64,000 bases of DNA from Paenibacillus sp. Root52 (GCF_001426865.1 NZ_LMFO01000030.1:1-64000), one strand, 5' to 3'; shown: positions 53,507-63,053, counted from the stretch's first letter. Numbers and translations are program-made. The notes: a model not told the origin generated them from the letters alone.

Positions 53507-53641
53507 GTATAGAAAATTAGGAAAAAAGTTGTAAAAAATTTTCGTTTTAGTAAAGGGGAAATAGGAAAACTGTCGAATAATACATCTTTATAGGGGAAAG
53601 TAAGGAAAATCCAACAAGTAGAAACTGGCAGGTGAATGGGA

Positions 53642-55903
53642 ATGGTTCAAAAGAAGCAGAAAGAAAATGGGGAAAAGAAGGAAAAGCCGGTGAAGGAAAA
53701 TAAAGTGTTAAACGTGTTAAAGGAAAAGATTACGAAAAAGGGAAAAGCTGTACATAGCAAAGCGGATGGAGCTCCGAATAAAGAGCCCTTTAAAGTAAAA
53801 TGGAGCAAGCCAGATTTGAAGAATGTGAAGTGGAAGAATATAGGGGGTTCAACGTTATCCCAAATTAAGAAAGCGAATCCAATTAAATCGGTTGGCGTCA
53901 AATTGTTCTTTATCTTTTTTGCTGCAATTATGATTTTTGTCGTTAGCTTGGGGCTATTATCTTATAATAAAGCCAAGAACACGATTGAACAAAATGCCTC
54001 TCTTTCTAACCAAGAGACGATTGAACAAACGAAACAAAAGCTGGATATTATTTTAGAGCGTTTTGTGGATACATCCACACAGATTTTCTTCGATCCAGAG
54101 ATGCAATCGTTATTGCAGAAAATGTCTGACAAGAACTTGTCTGCGTATGACCTATTTGTGAATTCTAGTTCCATCAACAAGCAATTGTCTAACATTGCTT
54201 TTACAAACAAATCCATGGAAGCGATTTATTTGGTTCCTACGGATGAAACGAAATCAACTATGGGTACAGGGAATAGTAGTTCCTCCATGGGAAGCATTCG
54301 TACTGAGCCTTGGTATGCTGAGCTCACCCAATCCGGTGGATATCGCTGGTTGCCTACAGAGAATGAAGAAGATGGATCTATGCCAACCTTCCGCATTGCT
54401 CGCTCCATGAAGAATTTACAAGGCTCCAACCAATCGTATGTCTTAATTATTGAACTTAAATTAGAAGTATTGGAAGAACAATTGAAATCGCTTGATTTGG
54501 GGGCAGGTTCAGTTCTACAGTTGATTGCTCCAGACAATAAAGTAGTTGCTTCTACCATTCCGGATCGGACAGGAAAAGATACCGAACTGGCATTTTTCAA
54601 AGATCTTACCGAAACGACAGGAAGTCTTAATACGGAATACACGGTGGATGGTAAGAACACAGAGATGTTAGCTGTGTATAGCACGATGGAATCCTCCAAC
54701 TGGAAATTAATCGGCATGTTGCCAACGTCCGTATTGGTTAAGGATGCCAAAGGTATTCTTACGCTCACATTGTGGATGGCACTGCTCGATGCTGCAATTG
54801 CAGTCTTAATCGGTATTTGGATGGTTCGTATGTTTGCCCGTCCGCTCGGTAAATTGAAAGACCTGATGCAACAAGGAGCCAAAGGGGATCTCAAAGTTCG
54901 CACGCCGTATACATCTAAGGATGAGATTGGTCAATTGTCGGCTGCCTTCAATGAGATGATGGAGCAGATTACCAAGCTGGTTGAACAAACGAATCGTTCT
55001 GCACAAGAAGTGCTGGATACAGCGTCGGAGCTCAGCAATGCTTCCAAGAAAACGGCTGTTTCCGCTTCTGAGATCGCTGTAGCTACAGAAGAGATTGCAG
55101 GAGGTGCGAGCAGTCTTGCAAACGAAGCTGAGCGTGGGAATGATCTCACAGATAACATCTCTCGTCAGATGGAGAGTGTGGTCGCTGCCAATGAGGAAAT
55201 GGGGCAATCCGCACGTCATGTTGAGAAGTCCAGTGAAACGGGTATTCAGCATTTGAATCAATTGATGACCAAAACCCAGAAGACCGAAGAAATGATTGGT
55301 GCACTGGTGAACAAAGTGGATTCCCTTAAAGAGAGCACGTCCTCTGTTCTGAAGGTGCTCGATGTAATGCAAAATATTACGAAGCAAACGAACATTCTGT
55401 CCCTTAATGCTACGATTGAAGCAGCACGAGCGGGTACGGCGGGACGCGGATTTATGGTCGTTGCTAATGAGGTGCGGCAATTGGCTGAGCAATCTAGGAA
55501 GTCGATTGACATGGTAGGAGAAATTACAGACAACATCATGGCCGAAATGAATGAAACCGTTACAGCCTTATCGGATGCATACCCATTGTTCAAAGAACAA
55601 ATGGATTCCGTGAAGGACACCAACGTCATTTTTGCTTCAGTTCAGCAACAAATGGGTGCGTTCGTAGAACGACTGGATATGGCAACAAGTTCAATTGGAG
55701 ACTTGAACCAATCACAGGTTACGCTATCTGAAGCGATGAGTAACGTTAGCGCTGTGGCGGAAGAATCATCAGCTACATCACAAGAGGTTGCTTCACTTAG
55801 TAGCGAACAGCAAAATATTAGTAATCAGCTGGTTAACCTGTCTGATAAGCTGCAGAATGTATCCACCGAATTGAAAGACACCTTGTCACGTTTCACCGTG
55901 TAA
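53642..55903 (+). CDS. Methyl-accepting chemotaxis protein with Lys-rich N-terminal extension
   Basis: The 753-residue chemoreceptor begins with about 80 cytoplasmic residues very rich in Lys and Glu, before TM1 (VGVKLFFIFFAAIMIFVVSLGLLSY). An extracellular dCache-like sensor domain follows (about 115-375), then TM2 (LTLWMALLDAAIAVLIGIWMV), a HAMP domain and a signalling domain with the hairpin tip QNITKQTNILSLNATIEAARAG, here followed by TAGRGFMVVANEVRQLAEQS. The extension is unusual for the family. AGGTGA is 6 nt before ATG 53642. Ligand unknown. Confidence 0.92.
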   Translation: MVQKKQKENGEKKEKPVKENKVLNVLKEKITKKGKAVHSKADGAPNKEPFKVKWSKPDLKNVKWKNIGGSTLSQIKKANPIKSVGVKLFFIFFAAIMIFVVSLGLLSYNKAKNTIEQNASLSNQETIEQTKQKLDIILERFVDTSTQIFFDPEMQSLLQKMSDKNLSAYDLFVNSSSINKQLSNIAFTNKSMEAIYLVPTDETKSTMGTGNSSSSMGSIRTEPWYAELTQSGGYRWLPTENEEDGSMPTFRIARSMKNLQGSNQSYVLIIELKLEVLEEQLKSLDLGAGSVLQLIAPDNKVVASTIPDRTGKDTELAFFKDLTETTGSLNTEYTVDGKNTEMLAVYSTMESSNWKLIGMLPTSVLVKDAKGILTLTLWMALLDAAIAVLIGIWMVRMFARPLGKLKDLMQQGAKGDLKVRTPYTSKDEIGQLSAAFNEMMEQITKLVEQTNRSAQEVLDTASELSNASKKTAVSASEIAVATEEIAGGASSLANEAERGNDLTDNISRQMESVVAANEEMGQSARHVEKSSETGIQHLNQLMTKTQKTEEMIGALVNKVDSLKESTSSVLKVLDVMQNITKQTNILSLNATIEAARAGTAGRGFMVVANEVRQLAEQSRKSIDMVGEITDNIMAEMNETVTALSDAYPLFKEQMDSVKDTNVIFASVQQQMGAFVERLDMATSSIGDLNQSQVTLSEAMSNVSAVAEESSATSQEVASLSSEQQNISNQLVNLSDKLQNVSTELKDTLSRFTV

Positions 55904-55919
55904 TCACATAATCTAAGAG

Positions 55920-55956
55920 AAGACCTGTTCCGATGATATGATGGAACAGGTCTTTT
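55920..55956 (+). terminator. Terminator after the chemoreceptor gene
   Basis: A perfect 12-bp stem AAGACCTGTTCC/GGAACAGGTCTT with an 11-nt loop is followed by TT after the stem. Confidence 0.85.
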
Positions 55957-56025
55957 GCTGTTATTTATTGGATACATACATGTCCTTTGCAGCATACTAT
56001 GCTAAAACGCTAAAGGGTGAGCACG

Positions 56026-57846
56026 ATGAATGTAGACTTAAAACGTAGAATCTTTGTAGCCTGTTTGCTTTTGACGGGTGTTTTTGCCATTCTTCTGTTC
56101 CGTCTAGCTTGGATTCAGATTATTCAAGTGAATCAGGTAATTCCGGGTACCACTCGTTCATTGCGGGAGATGTCTGTACTACAGCGAGAACGGGGTGTGA
56201 TGCTTGATTCGGGTCGAGGGCAATTTACAGATTATAGAGGGAAGTCATTAACGGGAAAAATGGAATGGGTGCTTGTTCTATTTCCGCATCAACATGCGAT
56301 CAGTTCAGCAACGATCCATCGTGCAGATTCACAGTTGAACCAGCTAGCTGCTATTTTACATACTGATGTCGTGAAGTTACAGCAGGAATGGGAACAAGAC
56401 CATACACCTCGGTTATGGACAGCAGGCAATCAACAGCCTGTTGTATTAAGTGATTCGCAAGTAGCCCAGATTCGTCAATTGGAGGACGTGAGGGCATATG
56501 TTTATCCGATGATGAGCCGATATGATCAGAAATATACAGGGATGCAATGGCTTGGGTATGTAGCTGAGCAACCTAATCGCCTCGTAGCTTCAACAGCCCA
56601 TAAAAATGAAGTAAAGCAACCATTTGCGATGAAGTCGGGTGCAGCGGGGCTAGAGAGGACGCTTGAGCCATTGATGATGGGACTGGGACCTACGTTGCTC
56701 ACACGTATGGTTACAGGTTCTGGTGAGATCATTCCTGAAATGCAGCCACGAGTTATTGCTCCAACCAATAGTCATTACCCTTTACAAGTAGAGACGACGG
56801 TAGATATAGATCTCCAGCAGGGTTTGGAGACCATTGCGAAGCAGTCGGGTATCCGTGAAGGAGCTGTCGTTGTGCTGGATGCGGCTACGGCTGATGTGCG
56901 AGCGATGATTTCTATGCCCATGTATACACCACAACATGTGGAGCCGACGGAATCCTCTTGGGCCAATCGTGCGATCCAAGGAGCCGTTCCGGGATCTATT
57001 TTCAAAATCGTCACAGCCGCTGCGGCACTTGAATCACATGCTGTATCTCCGCGGGAAACCTTTCATTGTAACGGGGAATGGGGAAAATACGGACTATCTT
57101 GCTGGAAAGAACATGGGCATGGAACGTTACATCTAGAAGAAGGTTTTGCTCAATCTTGTAATATCGTCTTTGCCGAGACGGCTCGCCGATTAAGCATGGA
57201 ACAACTGGAACGTACGGCCAATGCTCTAGGGCTTTCACGTACCATTGGTTGGGAGGGCAAGCATATGGGGGGAATGCCCATCCTGCGACACTTTGATCAT
57301 GAACAGGCGGGTCGAGTTCGCACCACAGTAGTTTCCTCACAAGATGAAGGAGCTAAAGTGCAGACTTCAATTGGACAGCGTGATACGCTGGTCACACCTC
57401 TTCAAGCAGCCAATCTGCTGGTTACTCTCTTGCATGATGGCAAAGTGAGTGCACCTAGGTTAGTTCAACGCATTCGTTATGCAGATGGTGATACGATGCT
57501 AGAGATGCCCTTACATGATTCGCCATCTCCTGTGGGTCAGATCTCACCAGCTACTGCTCATCAGTTGTTAAAGTGGATGAGAGGAGTGGTTACGGATGGA
57601 ACGGGAAAAACCCTGCAGCAAGCCAAGTGGCATGTTGCAGGGAAGTCTGGAACGGCTCAAGTCGAGCAGCAAGGGCGTAAGCTGAATCATCAATGGTTTA
57701 TAGGTTATGGGCCAGTGGAGAATCCCAAATATGCAGTTGCTGTGTTAGTTCAACATGTCGCTCCGGGAAGCTCTCACCAAGCCACGGCATTGTTTCGCAG
57801 CATTATGGATTACTTGGCAGAGGGATCGCCATCGTCCGCAGGTTGA
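56026..57846 (+). CDS. Class B penicillin-binding protein (PbpI-like)
   Basis: The 606-residue protein has one N-terminal membrane helix, a PBP dimer-type region and a transpeptidase domain with SxxK in GAVPGSIFKIV, SxN in FAQSCNIVF and KSGTA in HVAGKSGTAQVE. B. subtilis PbpI (YrrR), a sporulation-linked PBP, is encoded in the same region behind yrrO. ATG 56026 lies 5 nt after AAGGGTGA. Its last 37 bp overlap the end of the convergent AI-2E gene. Confidence 0.88.
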   Translation: MNVDLKRRIFVACLLLTGVFAILLFRLAWIQIIQVNQVIPGTTRSLREMSVLQRERGVMLDSGRGQFTDYRGKSLTGKMEWVLVLFPHQHAISSATIHRADSQLNQLAAILHTDVVKLQQEWEQDHTPRLWTAGNQQPVVLSDSQVAQIRQLEDVRAYVYPMMSRYDQKYTGMQWLGYVAEQPNRLVASTAHKNEVKQPFAMKSGAAGLERTLEPLMMGLGPTLLTRMVTGSGEIIPEMQPRVIAPTNSHYPLQVETTVDIDLQQGLETIAKQSGIREGAVVVLDAATADVRAMISMPMYTPQHVEPTESSWANRAIQGAVPGSIFKIVTAAAALESHAVSPRETFHCNGEWGKYGLSCWKEHGHGTLHLEEGFAQSCNIVFAETARRLSMEQLERTANALGLSRTIGWEGKHMGGMPILRHFDHEQAGRVRTTVVSSQDEGAKVQTSIGQRDTLVTPLQAANLLVTLLHDGKVSAPRLVQRIRYADGDTMLEMPLHDSPSPVGQISPATAHQLLKWMRGVVTDGTGKTLQQAKWHVAGKSGTAQVEQQGRKLNHQWFIGYGPVENPKYAVAVLVQHVAPGSSHQATALFRSIMDYLAEGSPSSAG

Positions 57847-59030
57847 GACGCCTGTGCAGAAGGGGTGCCATGACGTTCAGGTTCTTCTGAATGATGACTT
57901 GCTGCTCCGGCAGCAACTGGTGTATCCATGACGAGTGGAGAGGAATCAAACTCATCTTTTGGCAAGTGAATCCATTGTTGTAGATATCCCTGTTGCAGCA
58001 ATTCTTTCAGCAAGATTAATAACACGGGAGACAATACCACGCCTGCAAGTCCGAAGATCGAGAGCGAGATAAGCATAAATGAGAGCATCAAGTAAGCCGA
58101 AGAGACACCGATGGAATTACCTGATATTTTGGGCTCAAGCAACTGGCGTGTCAGCATCGTTACTGCGAGCAGGACAACTAGGCCGATGGCTAATGTACTG
58201 TTTCCAACAATAAACAGATAGACGATCCAAGGGATGAATACAACCGGAACACCGAGCAGCGGAACAAGGTCAAAGACTGCACAGATTGCCGCAATCGTAA
58301 AGGCATTACTTGTTCCTAAGATCAATAATCCAGCATAGATCAATACAAAGGTGATTAACATCATGATCATCTGTGCTTTTAGATAGGAACGAATGGTTTT
58401 GAACACATGATTGCGCATGAATTCAATCGCCAGCTTTAATGTTTTTGGTGTTTTGGCACGGGCGAATTTACGCCAGGATTCAATCTCAATACTAAGGAAA
58501 AAGGCGAGAATAATGGCGATCCCGAAGTTGGTAATAAATGAAGAAAAGGAGCTTAGGAATCCAATAAGATACTGAGCACCACTCGTTACCCATGTCGAGA
58601 TGAATCCAGTCAGTGTAGCAAAATATTCATTTACTTTGTCCATGATGCTTACAGGCAAGGCATCCGATTTGTCCTGTGCGAAATGAACCAAGTTGGTGAA
58701 TTGCTGTTGAACCATTTCAATATAGGATGGAAAATTATCCTGTAGGTTGGAGATCTGAGAGATAATGATAAGCCCCAATCCAAAAAACAGAGCGACAATG
58801 ACCCCGAGAAATAACAAAACCGATATAGCCGCCCCTAACGTTTTCGCTAATCCTCTTCGATGTAAGAAACGAGCCAGTGGTTCGATCATCCAATAAACGA
58901 TAAAAGAAAGGAACACGGGCGCAGCAATTTGATACAAACGGCTGAATCCGTACATGATGAAATAAACGGTCAACACGAGTAACGCAATGTCGAAGACGGT
59001 GCGTCCATATTTTTTGTATAACGGTAACAT
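57810..59030 (-). CDS. AI-2E family transporter, second copy (YtvI-like)
   Basis: The 406-residue protein has helices with APVFLSFIVYWMIEPLARFLHRRG, IAIILAFFLSIE, FDLVPLLGVPVVFIPW and LLEPKISGNSIGVSSAYLMLSFML. It resembles the sporulation-linked YtvI group more than the copy at 44208. A polar tail of about 50 residues (TPVAAGAASHHSEEPERHG onward) follows the last helix. Start 59030 is 8 nt from AAGGAG on the minus strand. The 3' end overlaps the PBP gene tail to tail. Confidence 0.85.
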   Translation of the reverse strand: MLPLYKKYGRTVFDIALLVLTVYFIMYGFSRLYQIAAPVFLSFIVYWMIEPLARFLHRRGLAKTLGAAISVLLFLGVIVALFFGLGLIIISQISNLQDNFPSYIEMVQQQFTNLVHFAQDKSDALPVSIMDKVNEYFATLTGFISTWVTSGAQYLIGFLSSFSSFITNFGIAIILAFFLSIEIESWRKFARAKTPKTLKLAIEFMRNHVFKTIRSYLKAQMIMMLITFVLIYAGLLILGTSNAFTIAAICAVFDLVPLLGVPVVFIPWIVYLFIVGNSTLAIGLVVLLAVTMLTRQLLEPKISGNSIGVSSAYLMLSFMLISLSIFGLAGVVLSPVLLILLKELLQQGYLQQWIHLPKDEFDSSPLVMDTPVAAGAASHHSEEPERHGTPSAQASQPADDGDPSAK

Positions 59031-59220
59031 AGGCTCTACTCCTTCGTATGTATGAGGTGAAAGGTAAAAATAGGAATGCATTCATTGTACACGATCATAC
59101 TCTTTTTTGGAAAATAGGATTCAAGATAAGTCTGAATTGTGATAAAATTATAGGTGGTTTCTTTTCCATAGCACATAGATTGGTAGCCATAATTCAGCGA
59201 GAGAGACGGGGAATTGAAGC

Positions 59221-60645
59221 ATGACGAGTCTACTTCATAGCCTATTGATATGGGCATTGTATATTTCATCATTTTACGCCTTTATTCCAAGTTTGATTAG
59301 TAGGCTTTTTGGTTTTCGGGTATTCAGGCGAGGAAAAAGCGAGACCGAATTTGCCCTGACATTCGACGATGGGCCAGATCCAGTGTATACACCAAGGCTG
59401 CTGCAGCTGCTTAAGCAATACGATGCCAAAGCGACGTTCTTTGTTGTTGGAGAGCATGCAGCCCATCATCGGGATTTAATCCAGCGAATGCATGAGGAAG
59501 GGCATCTGATCGGAATTCATAATTATATTCACAAGACGAACTGGTTAATGAGACCTCAAACCGTTCGGAAGCAGATTCAGCAGACGGGACAGATTATTCA
59601 TGAAGTGACCGGGGTGAAATCCTGTTATTACCGCCCGCCATGGGGCATCATGAATTTGTTTGATTTTTTTAGCAAAAAAGATCGGAAAATTATATTATGG
59701 TCATCCATGTTTGAAGACTGGAAAAGCCGAGTAGGGGTGCAGAAGCTAACCGAACGAATGCTGAAAGAGCTGAGGGGTGGCGAGGTCATGTTATTGCATG
59801 ATCGCGGTACAACGTTGGGAGCTGACGCACAAGCGCCTGAACATATGCTTGAGGCTCTGAAGGTTGTTCTCCAAGAGGCCGACAGACGAGGGCTGCATAG
59901 TGTGAGGGTGGATACTATAATGGGAGGAGGCGCTATAATGAGTGAATCCCAAGAGAACAATCAATCTCAGGTTCAGTTATCCTTCTGGAAGAGAGGTATT
60001 GTCGCGTTATGGTTGCTCTGGGAGAACGTGTTTCACTGGATGTATCATCTGAGAACAGCTTCTCCGGGAGATCCGTTATTACATTACCGCCCACGTGTGT
60101 ACCATGGTGCAATGGTTGAGATGACCGATGGACATGTGATGCAGAATGGGGATCAAGTGATTGAACTTCATTTTGATAATAAAAAATTATTCGAATTAGG
60201 CATGACCTCACGTTCCAGTATGCACTTAGCGATTCGTATGATTCGTGCAATCGAACAGCAGTTACCTGATTTGGCTCGGCAGATCGCTTCCGATCCGAAG
60301 CTTAGCTCAGCTAAAGCATTGTATGGTGTCAGCATGATTAATCGTGGGCCAGAGAAGTTTGGCTTTACGGTTCGGGATTTACCCCCTGGGCCGTTTAGTG
60401 CGGCTTCTAAGATCTATCTGAAATTACTGCTCAGTGTGATTCATCCTGCAGGCACCAAGCGTCTGAAACAGCGTTCGGAACAGCTTGTACCTAAAGTCAT
60501 CGCCATGTCACTGGAACATCTATTGCAGCACTATGGAACGAGAAGCTTCGCTGCAGCGTCGGTTGAGCAGGTTCATACTACTGTGAAGGAGCCACAACAG
60601 GATTTGTTGTCAGGAGCTGAATTGAGAAACGTTCCTCCAATGTGA
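59221..60645 (+). CDS. Polysaccharide deacetylase fused to a YkoP-like domain
   Basis: Residues 1-30 form a membrane or signal segment. Residues 40-235 are a NodB deacetylase with TFDDGPD (metal Asp and catalytic Asp), GIHNYIHKTNW (metal His pair), YRPPWG and MLLHDRG. Residues 240-474 form a second domain like the B. subtilis YkoP family (LWENVFHWMYHLR, GDQVIELHFDNKKLFELG, LLLSVIHPAGTKRLK). Such enzymes N-deacetylate cell-wall or exopolysaccharide sugars. Exactly at the junction, GGAGGAGG (59923-59930) precedes an in-frame ATG (59938) by 7 nt, so the second domain may also be made alone. Confidence 0.88.
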   Translation: MTSLLHSLLIWALYISSFYAFIPSLISRLFGFRVFRRGKSETEFALTFDDGPDPVYTPRLLQLLKQYDAKATFFVVGEHAAHHRDLIQRMHEEGHLIGIHNYIHKTNWLMRPQTVRKQIQQTGQIIHEVTGVKSCYYRPPWGIMNLFDFFSKKDRKIILWSSMFEDWKSRVGVQKLTERMLKELRGGEVMLLHDRGTTLGADAQAPEHMLEALKVVLQEADRRGLHSVRVDTIMGGGAIMSESQENNQSQVQLSFWKRGIVALWLLWENVFHWMYHLRTASPGDPLLHYRPRVYHGAMVEMTDGHVMQNGDQVIELHFDNKKLFELGMTSRSSMHLAIRMIRAIEQQLPDLARQIASDPKLSSAKALYGVSMINRGPEKFGFTVRDLPPGPFSAASKIYLKLLLSVIHPAGTKRLKQRSEQLVPKVIAMSLEHLLQHYGTRSFAAASVEQVHTTVKEPQQDLLSGAELRNVPPM

Positions 60646-60719
60646 TAAGAACGCATGTATAAGTAGATAAGTAGAGATACAAAAGTCATGATTTCTTTTT
60701 TTTCTTCCTAATGTTAAGA

Positions 60720-60764
60720 AAAAAGGGTGGTTCCTTACCGTGTTGGTAAGAAGCCACCCTTTTG
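60720..60764. terminator. Bidirectional terminator between the deacetylase gene and ilvD
   Basis: AAAAGGGTGG(TT)CCTTACC and GGTAAG(AA)GCCACCCTTTT form a long imperfect stem with T runs on both strands, between two convergent genes. Confidence 0.88.
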
Positions 60765-60800
60765 TTATTGTTTCTGATAAATGTTATGGAACCATTTTAA

Positions 60801-62486
60801 TTAGATTTTCAACACGCCGCCGTTACTTGCGTTTGTTACAAGTTTGGAGTAACGAGCCAGTAATCCGGTTTTCACTTTTGGTTCAAAGCCTTTCCAACCT
60901 GCACGACGACGCTCGAACTCCTCGTCACTGATGTGCAACTCGATAATACGGTTGTTCAGGTCAAGCTCAATGATATCTCCTTCTTCAACAAAGGCGATTG
61001 GACCACCTTCAGCCGCTTCTGGAGAGATATGTCCGATACTGATTCCGCGGGATGCGCCAGAGAAGCGTCCATCAGTGATCAGGCCGACTTTGGCACCGAG
61101 ACCCATACCAACGATTTGAGAAGTTGGAGCAAGCATCTCAGGCATACCTGGTCCGCCTTTTGGTCCTTCATAACGGATAACTACAACATGACCTTCTTTA
61201 ACTTTGCCATTCGCAATGCCTGCCAGAGCTTCATCTTGAGAGTCGAAGCAGATTGCGGGACCTTTGTGATATCCGCCAACCGAAGCATCTACTGCACCAA
61301 CTTTGATAATAGCTCCTTGAGGTGCAAGGTTACCGAACAATACAGCCAGTCCACCTTTTTCAGAGTGCGGATTATCTATTGTGTGGATACAGTTGGTATC
61401 CTGAATTTCGTGACCTTCAACGTTCTCACGGATCGTTTTACCTGTCACGGTAATGCAATCAGCGTGGATCGCGCCTGGTTTCTTCAGCAATTCGTTCAGA
61501 ACTGCACTTACGCCGCCTGCATTGTGAACATCTTCGATGTGCAGATCAGAAGCTGGAGCAAGCTTAGCCAGATGCGGTACGCGGTTAGCTACTTCATTGA
61601 TGCGCTCGATTGGATATTCAATGCCTGCTTCATGAGCCAATGCCAACGTATGCAGTACCGTATTGGTAGAACCACCCATAGCCATATCCAGAGCGAACGC
61701 GTTATCGATTGCTTCGACAGTAACGATATCGCGTGGTTTCAGGTCAAGTTTGATGAGTTCCATCAATTGTTTAGCAGATTGTTTAACAAACTCACGACGC
61801 TCAGGAGCAACAGCCAGAATAGTTCCGTTACCTGGCATAGCCAGTCCCATTGCTTCTGCTAGACAGTTCATGGAGTTAGCCGTGAACATACCGGAGCATG
61901 AGCCACAAGTTGGACAGCCAAACTGTTCAAGCTCAAGCAAGCTCTTGTCATCAATTTTACCCGCTTGGTAAGCACCTACACCTTCAAATACGGAAGTCAG
62001 GGAGAGAGCTTTACCGTTGCTATCACGACCGGCTTTCATCGGTCCACCACTTACGAACACGGTAGGGATATTACAACGAAGTGCACCCATCATCATACCT
62101 GGTGTGATTTTGTCACAGTTCGGGATACATACCATACCGTCGAACCAGTGAGCGGATACTACCGTCTCAACGGAATCGGCAATAATATCACGGCTTGGAA
62201 GGGAGTAACGCATACCAATGTGTCCCATTGCAATCCCATCGTCAACACCGATTGTGTTGAACTCAAATGGAACGCCGCCAGCTTCACGGATTGCATCTTT
62301 TACAATTTTACCAAACTCCTGCAGATGTACATGACCAGGAACGATATCAATGTAAGAGTTACATACGGCAATAAACGGCTTGCCAAAATCTTCTTCTTTA
62401 ACGCCTGCGGCACGCAACAAACTGCGGTGCGGTGCACGGTCAAAACCTTTTTTGATCATATCGGAACGCATCTTATTGGCTGACAT
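60801..62486 (-). CDS. ilvD: Dihydroxy-acid dehydratase
   Basis: IlvD makes the 2-oxo acid precursors of valine, leucine and isoleucine. The 561-residue protein has AVCNSYIDIVPGH, CIPNCDKITPGMMMGA and FGCPTCGSCSGMFTANSM (the Cys of the iron-sulfur cluster), MGGSTNTVLH and SGASRGISIGHISPEA. GGGGGGA lies about 8 nt before the ATG. It stands alone here, apart from other ilv-leu genes. Confidence 0.96.
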   Translation of the reverse strand: MSANKMRSDMIKKGFDRAPHRSLLRAAGVKEEDFGKPFIAVCNSYIDIVPGHVHLQEFGKIVKDAIREAGGVPFEFNTIGVDDGIAMGHIGMRYSLPSRDIIADSVETVVSAHWFDGMVCIPNCDKITPGMMMGALRCNIPTVFVSGGPMKAGRDSNGKALSLTSVFEGVGAYQAGKIDDKSLLELEQFGCPTCGSCSGMFTANSMNCLAEAMGLAMPGNGTILAVAPERREFVKQSAKQLMELIKLDLKPRDIVTVEAIDNAFALDMAMGGSTNTVLHTLALAHEAGIEYPIERINEVANRVPHLAKLAPASDLHIEDVHNAGGVSAVLNELLKKPGAIHADCITVTGKTIRENVEGHEIQDTNCIHTIDNPHSEKGGLAVLFGNLAPQGAIIKVGAVDASVGGYHKGPAICFDSQDEALAGIANGKVKEGHVVVIRYEGPKGGPGMPEMLAPTSQIVGMGLGAKVGLITDGRFSGASRGISIGHISPEAAEGGPIAFVEEGDIIELDLNNRIIELHISDEEFERRRAGWKGFEPKVKTGLLARYSKLVTNASNGGVLKI

Positions 62487-62801
62487 GGTGTATTTCCCCC
62501 CAAATTATATAGTGTATTCGAGCAACATGAATGGAAATAAAATGGCAGTGGCTCTGTCGTTAAATTTCATCCGTACTCTAAAAAAATAGACCGACAATTG
62601 CCGGTTCGAGCTTCCCGTAGTTTGTGAAATTCTTTGCTGCTTTAAACCCGTGAACAACCCGGTTTTTTTATAGAGTCTATCACAATCGTCGTCATATTTC
62701 TACAATCAATAGAAAGAAGCCGGCTTCCAAATCCATGGAGTTCGACTTCTAAGTTTGAACACAGCTATTCATATATATCGGATCGAAATGTTCAAGATAA
62801 G
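62487..62801 (-). promoter_or_regulatory. ilvD leader and promoter region
   Basis: On the minus strand ATGACG (62690-62695) and TATAAA (62667-62672) are 17 nt apart, a moderate promoter. The roughly 175-nt leader then has a small hairpin CCGGC-AATT-GTCGG followed after TCTA by seven T (about 62582-62606), terminator-like but with only 5 bp. No T-box core is present. I see no other gene in this 315-nt stretch. Confidence 0.4.
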
Positions 62802-63053
62802 TTAGTTGCTTCCGCCTTTGCGTCCAATTTCCCGATAAAATTCCTTATCATGTGTCTCGGAAGTGGCGTTCCCGCCCTTGCGCCCTATCTCTTTATAGAA
62901 GTCTGTGTTATGGGCATCCGAGGTCGCTTCACCGCCTTTTTTACCAATGGTTTGGTAGAAGCTACGATCATACTTTTTGGAGGTGGCTTTACCACCCAGT
63001 CGTCCCGCTTCTTCGCGAGTCATTTTGTGTTCAGACGTTTGTGGACGTGCCAT
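62802..63053 (-). CDS. KGG-repeat stress protein (GsiB/YciG-like)
   Basis: The 83-residue, very hydrophilic protein is built of 20-residue repeats: GRLGGKATSKKYDRSFYQTI, GKKGGEATSDAHNTDFYKEI and GRKGGNATSETHDKEFYREI, then a partial GRKGGSN. It belongs with GsiB and YciG, general-stress or desiccation proteins expected to be disordered. AAGGAG lies 9 nt before the ATG. Upstream GTTTCA (63125-63130) and GGTAAA (63104-63109) on the minus strand resemble, loosely, a stress-type promoter. Confidence 0.9.
   Translation of the reverse strand: MARPQTSEHKMTREEAGRLGGKATSKKYDRSFYQTIGKKGGEATSDAHNTDFYKEIGRKGGNATSETHDKEFYREIGRKGGSN

Noticed and set aside
53507..53641. Cyclic-di-GMP (GEMM) riboswitch before the chemoreceptor
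   Set aside because: No GEMM core sequence; the region is AT-rich and unstructured to the eye.
60933..61862. 309-codon plus-strand frame opposite ilvD
   Set aside because: Shadow of ilvD; no ribosome site and unlike any protein I know.
62487..62575. 21-codon ORF (MKFNDRATAILFPFMLLEYT...) as an ilvD leader peptide
   Set aside because: It lies downstream of the terminator-like hairpin, so it could not drive classical attenuation, and it lacks a good ribosome site.
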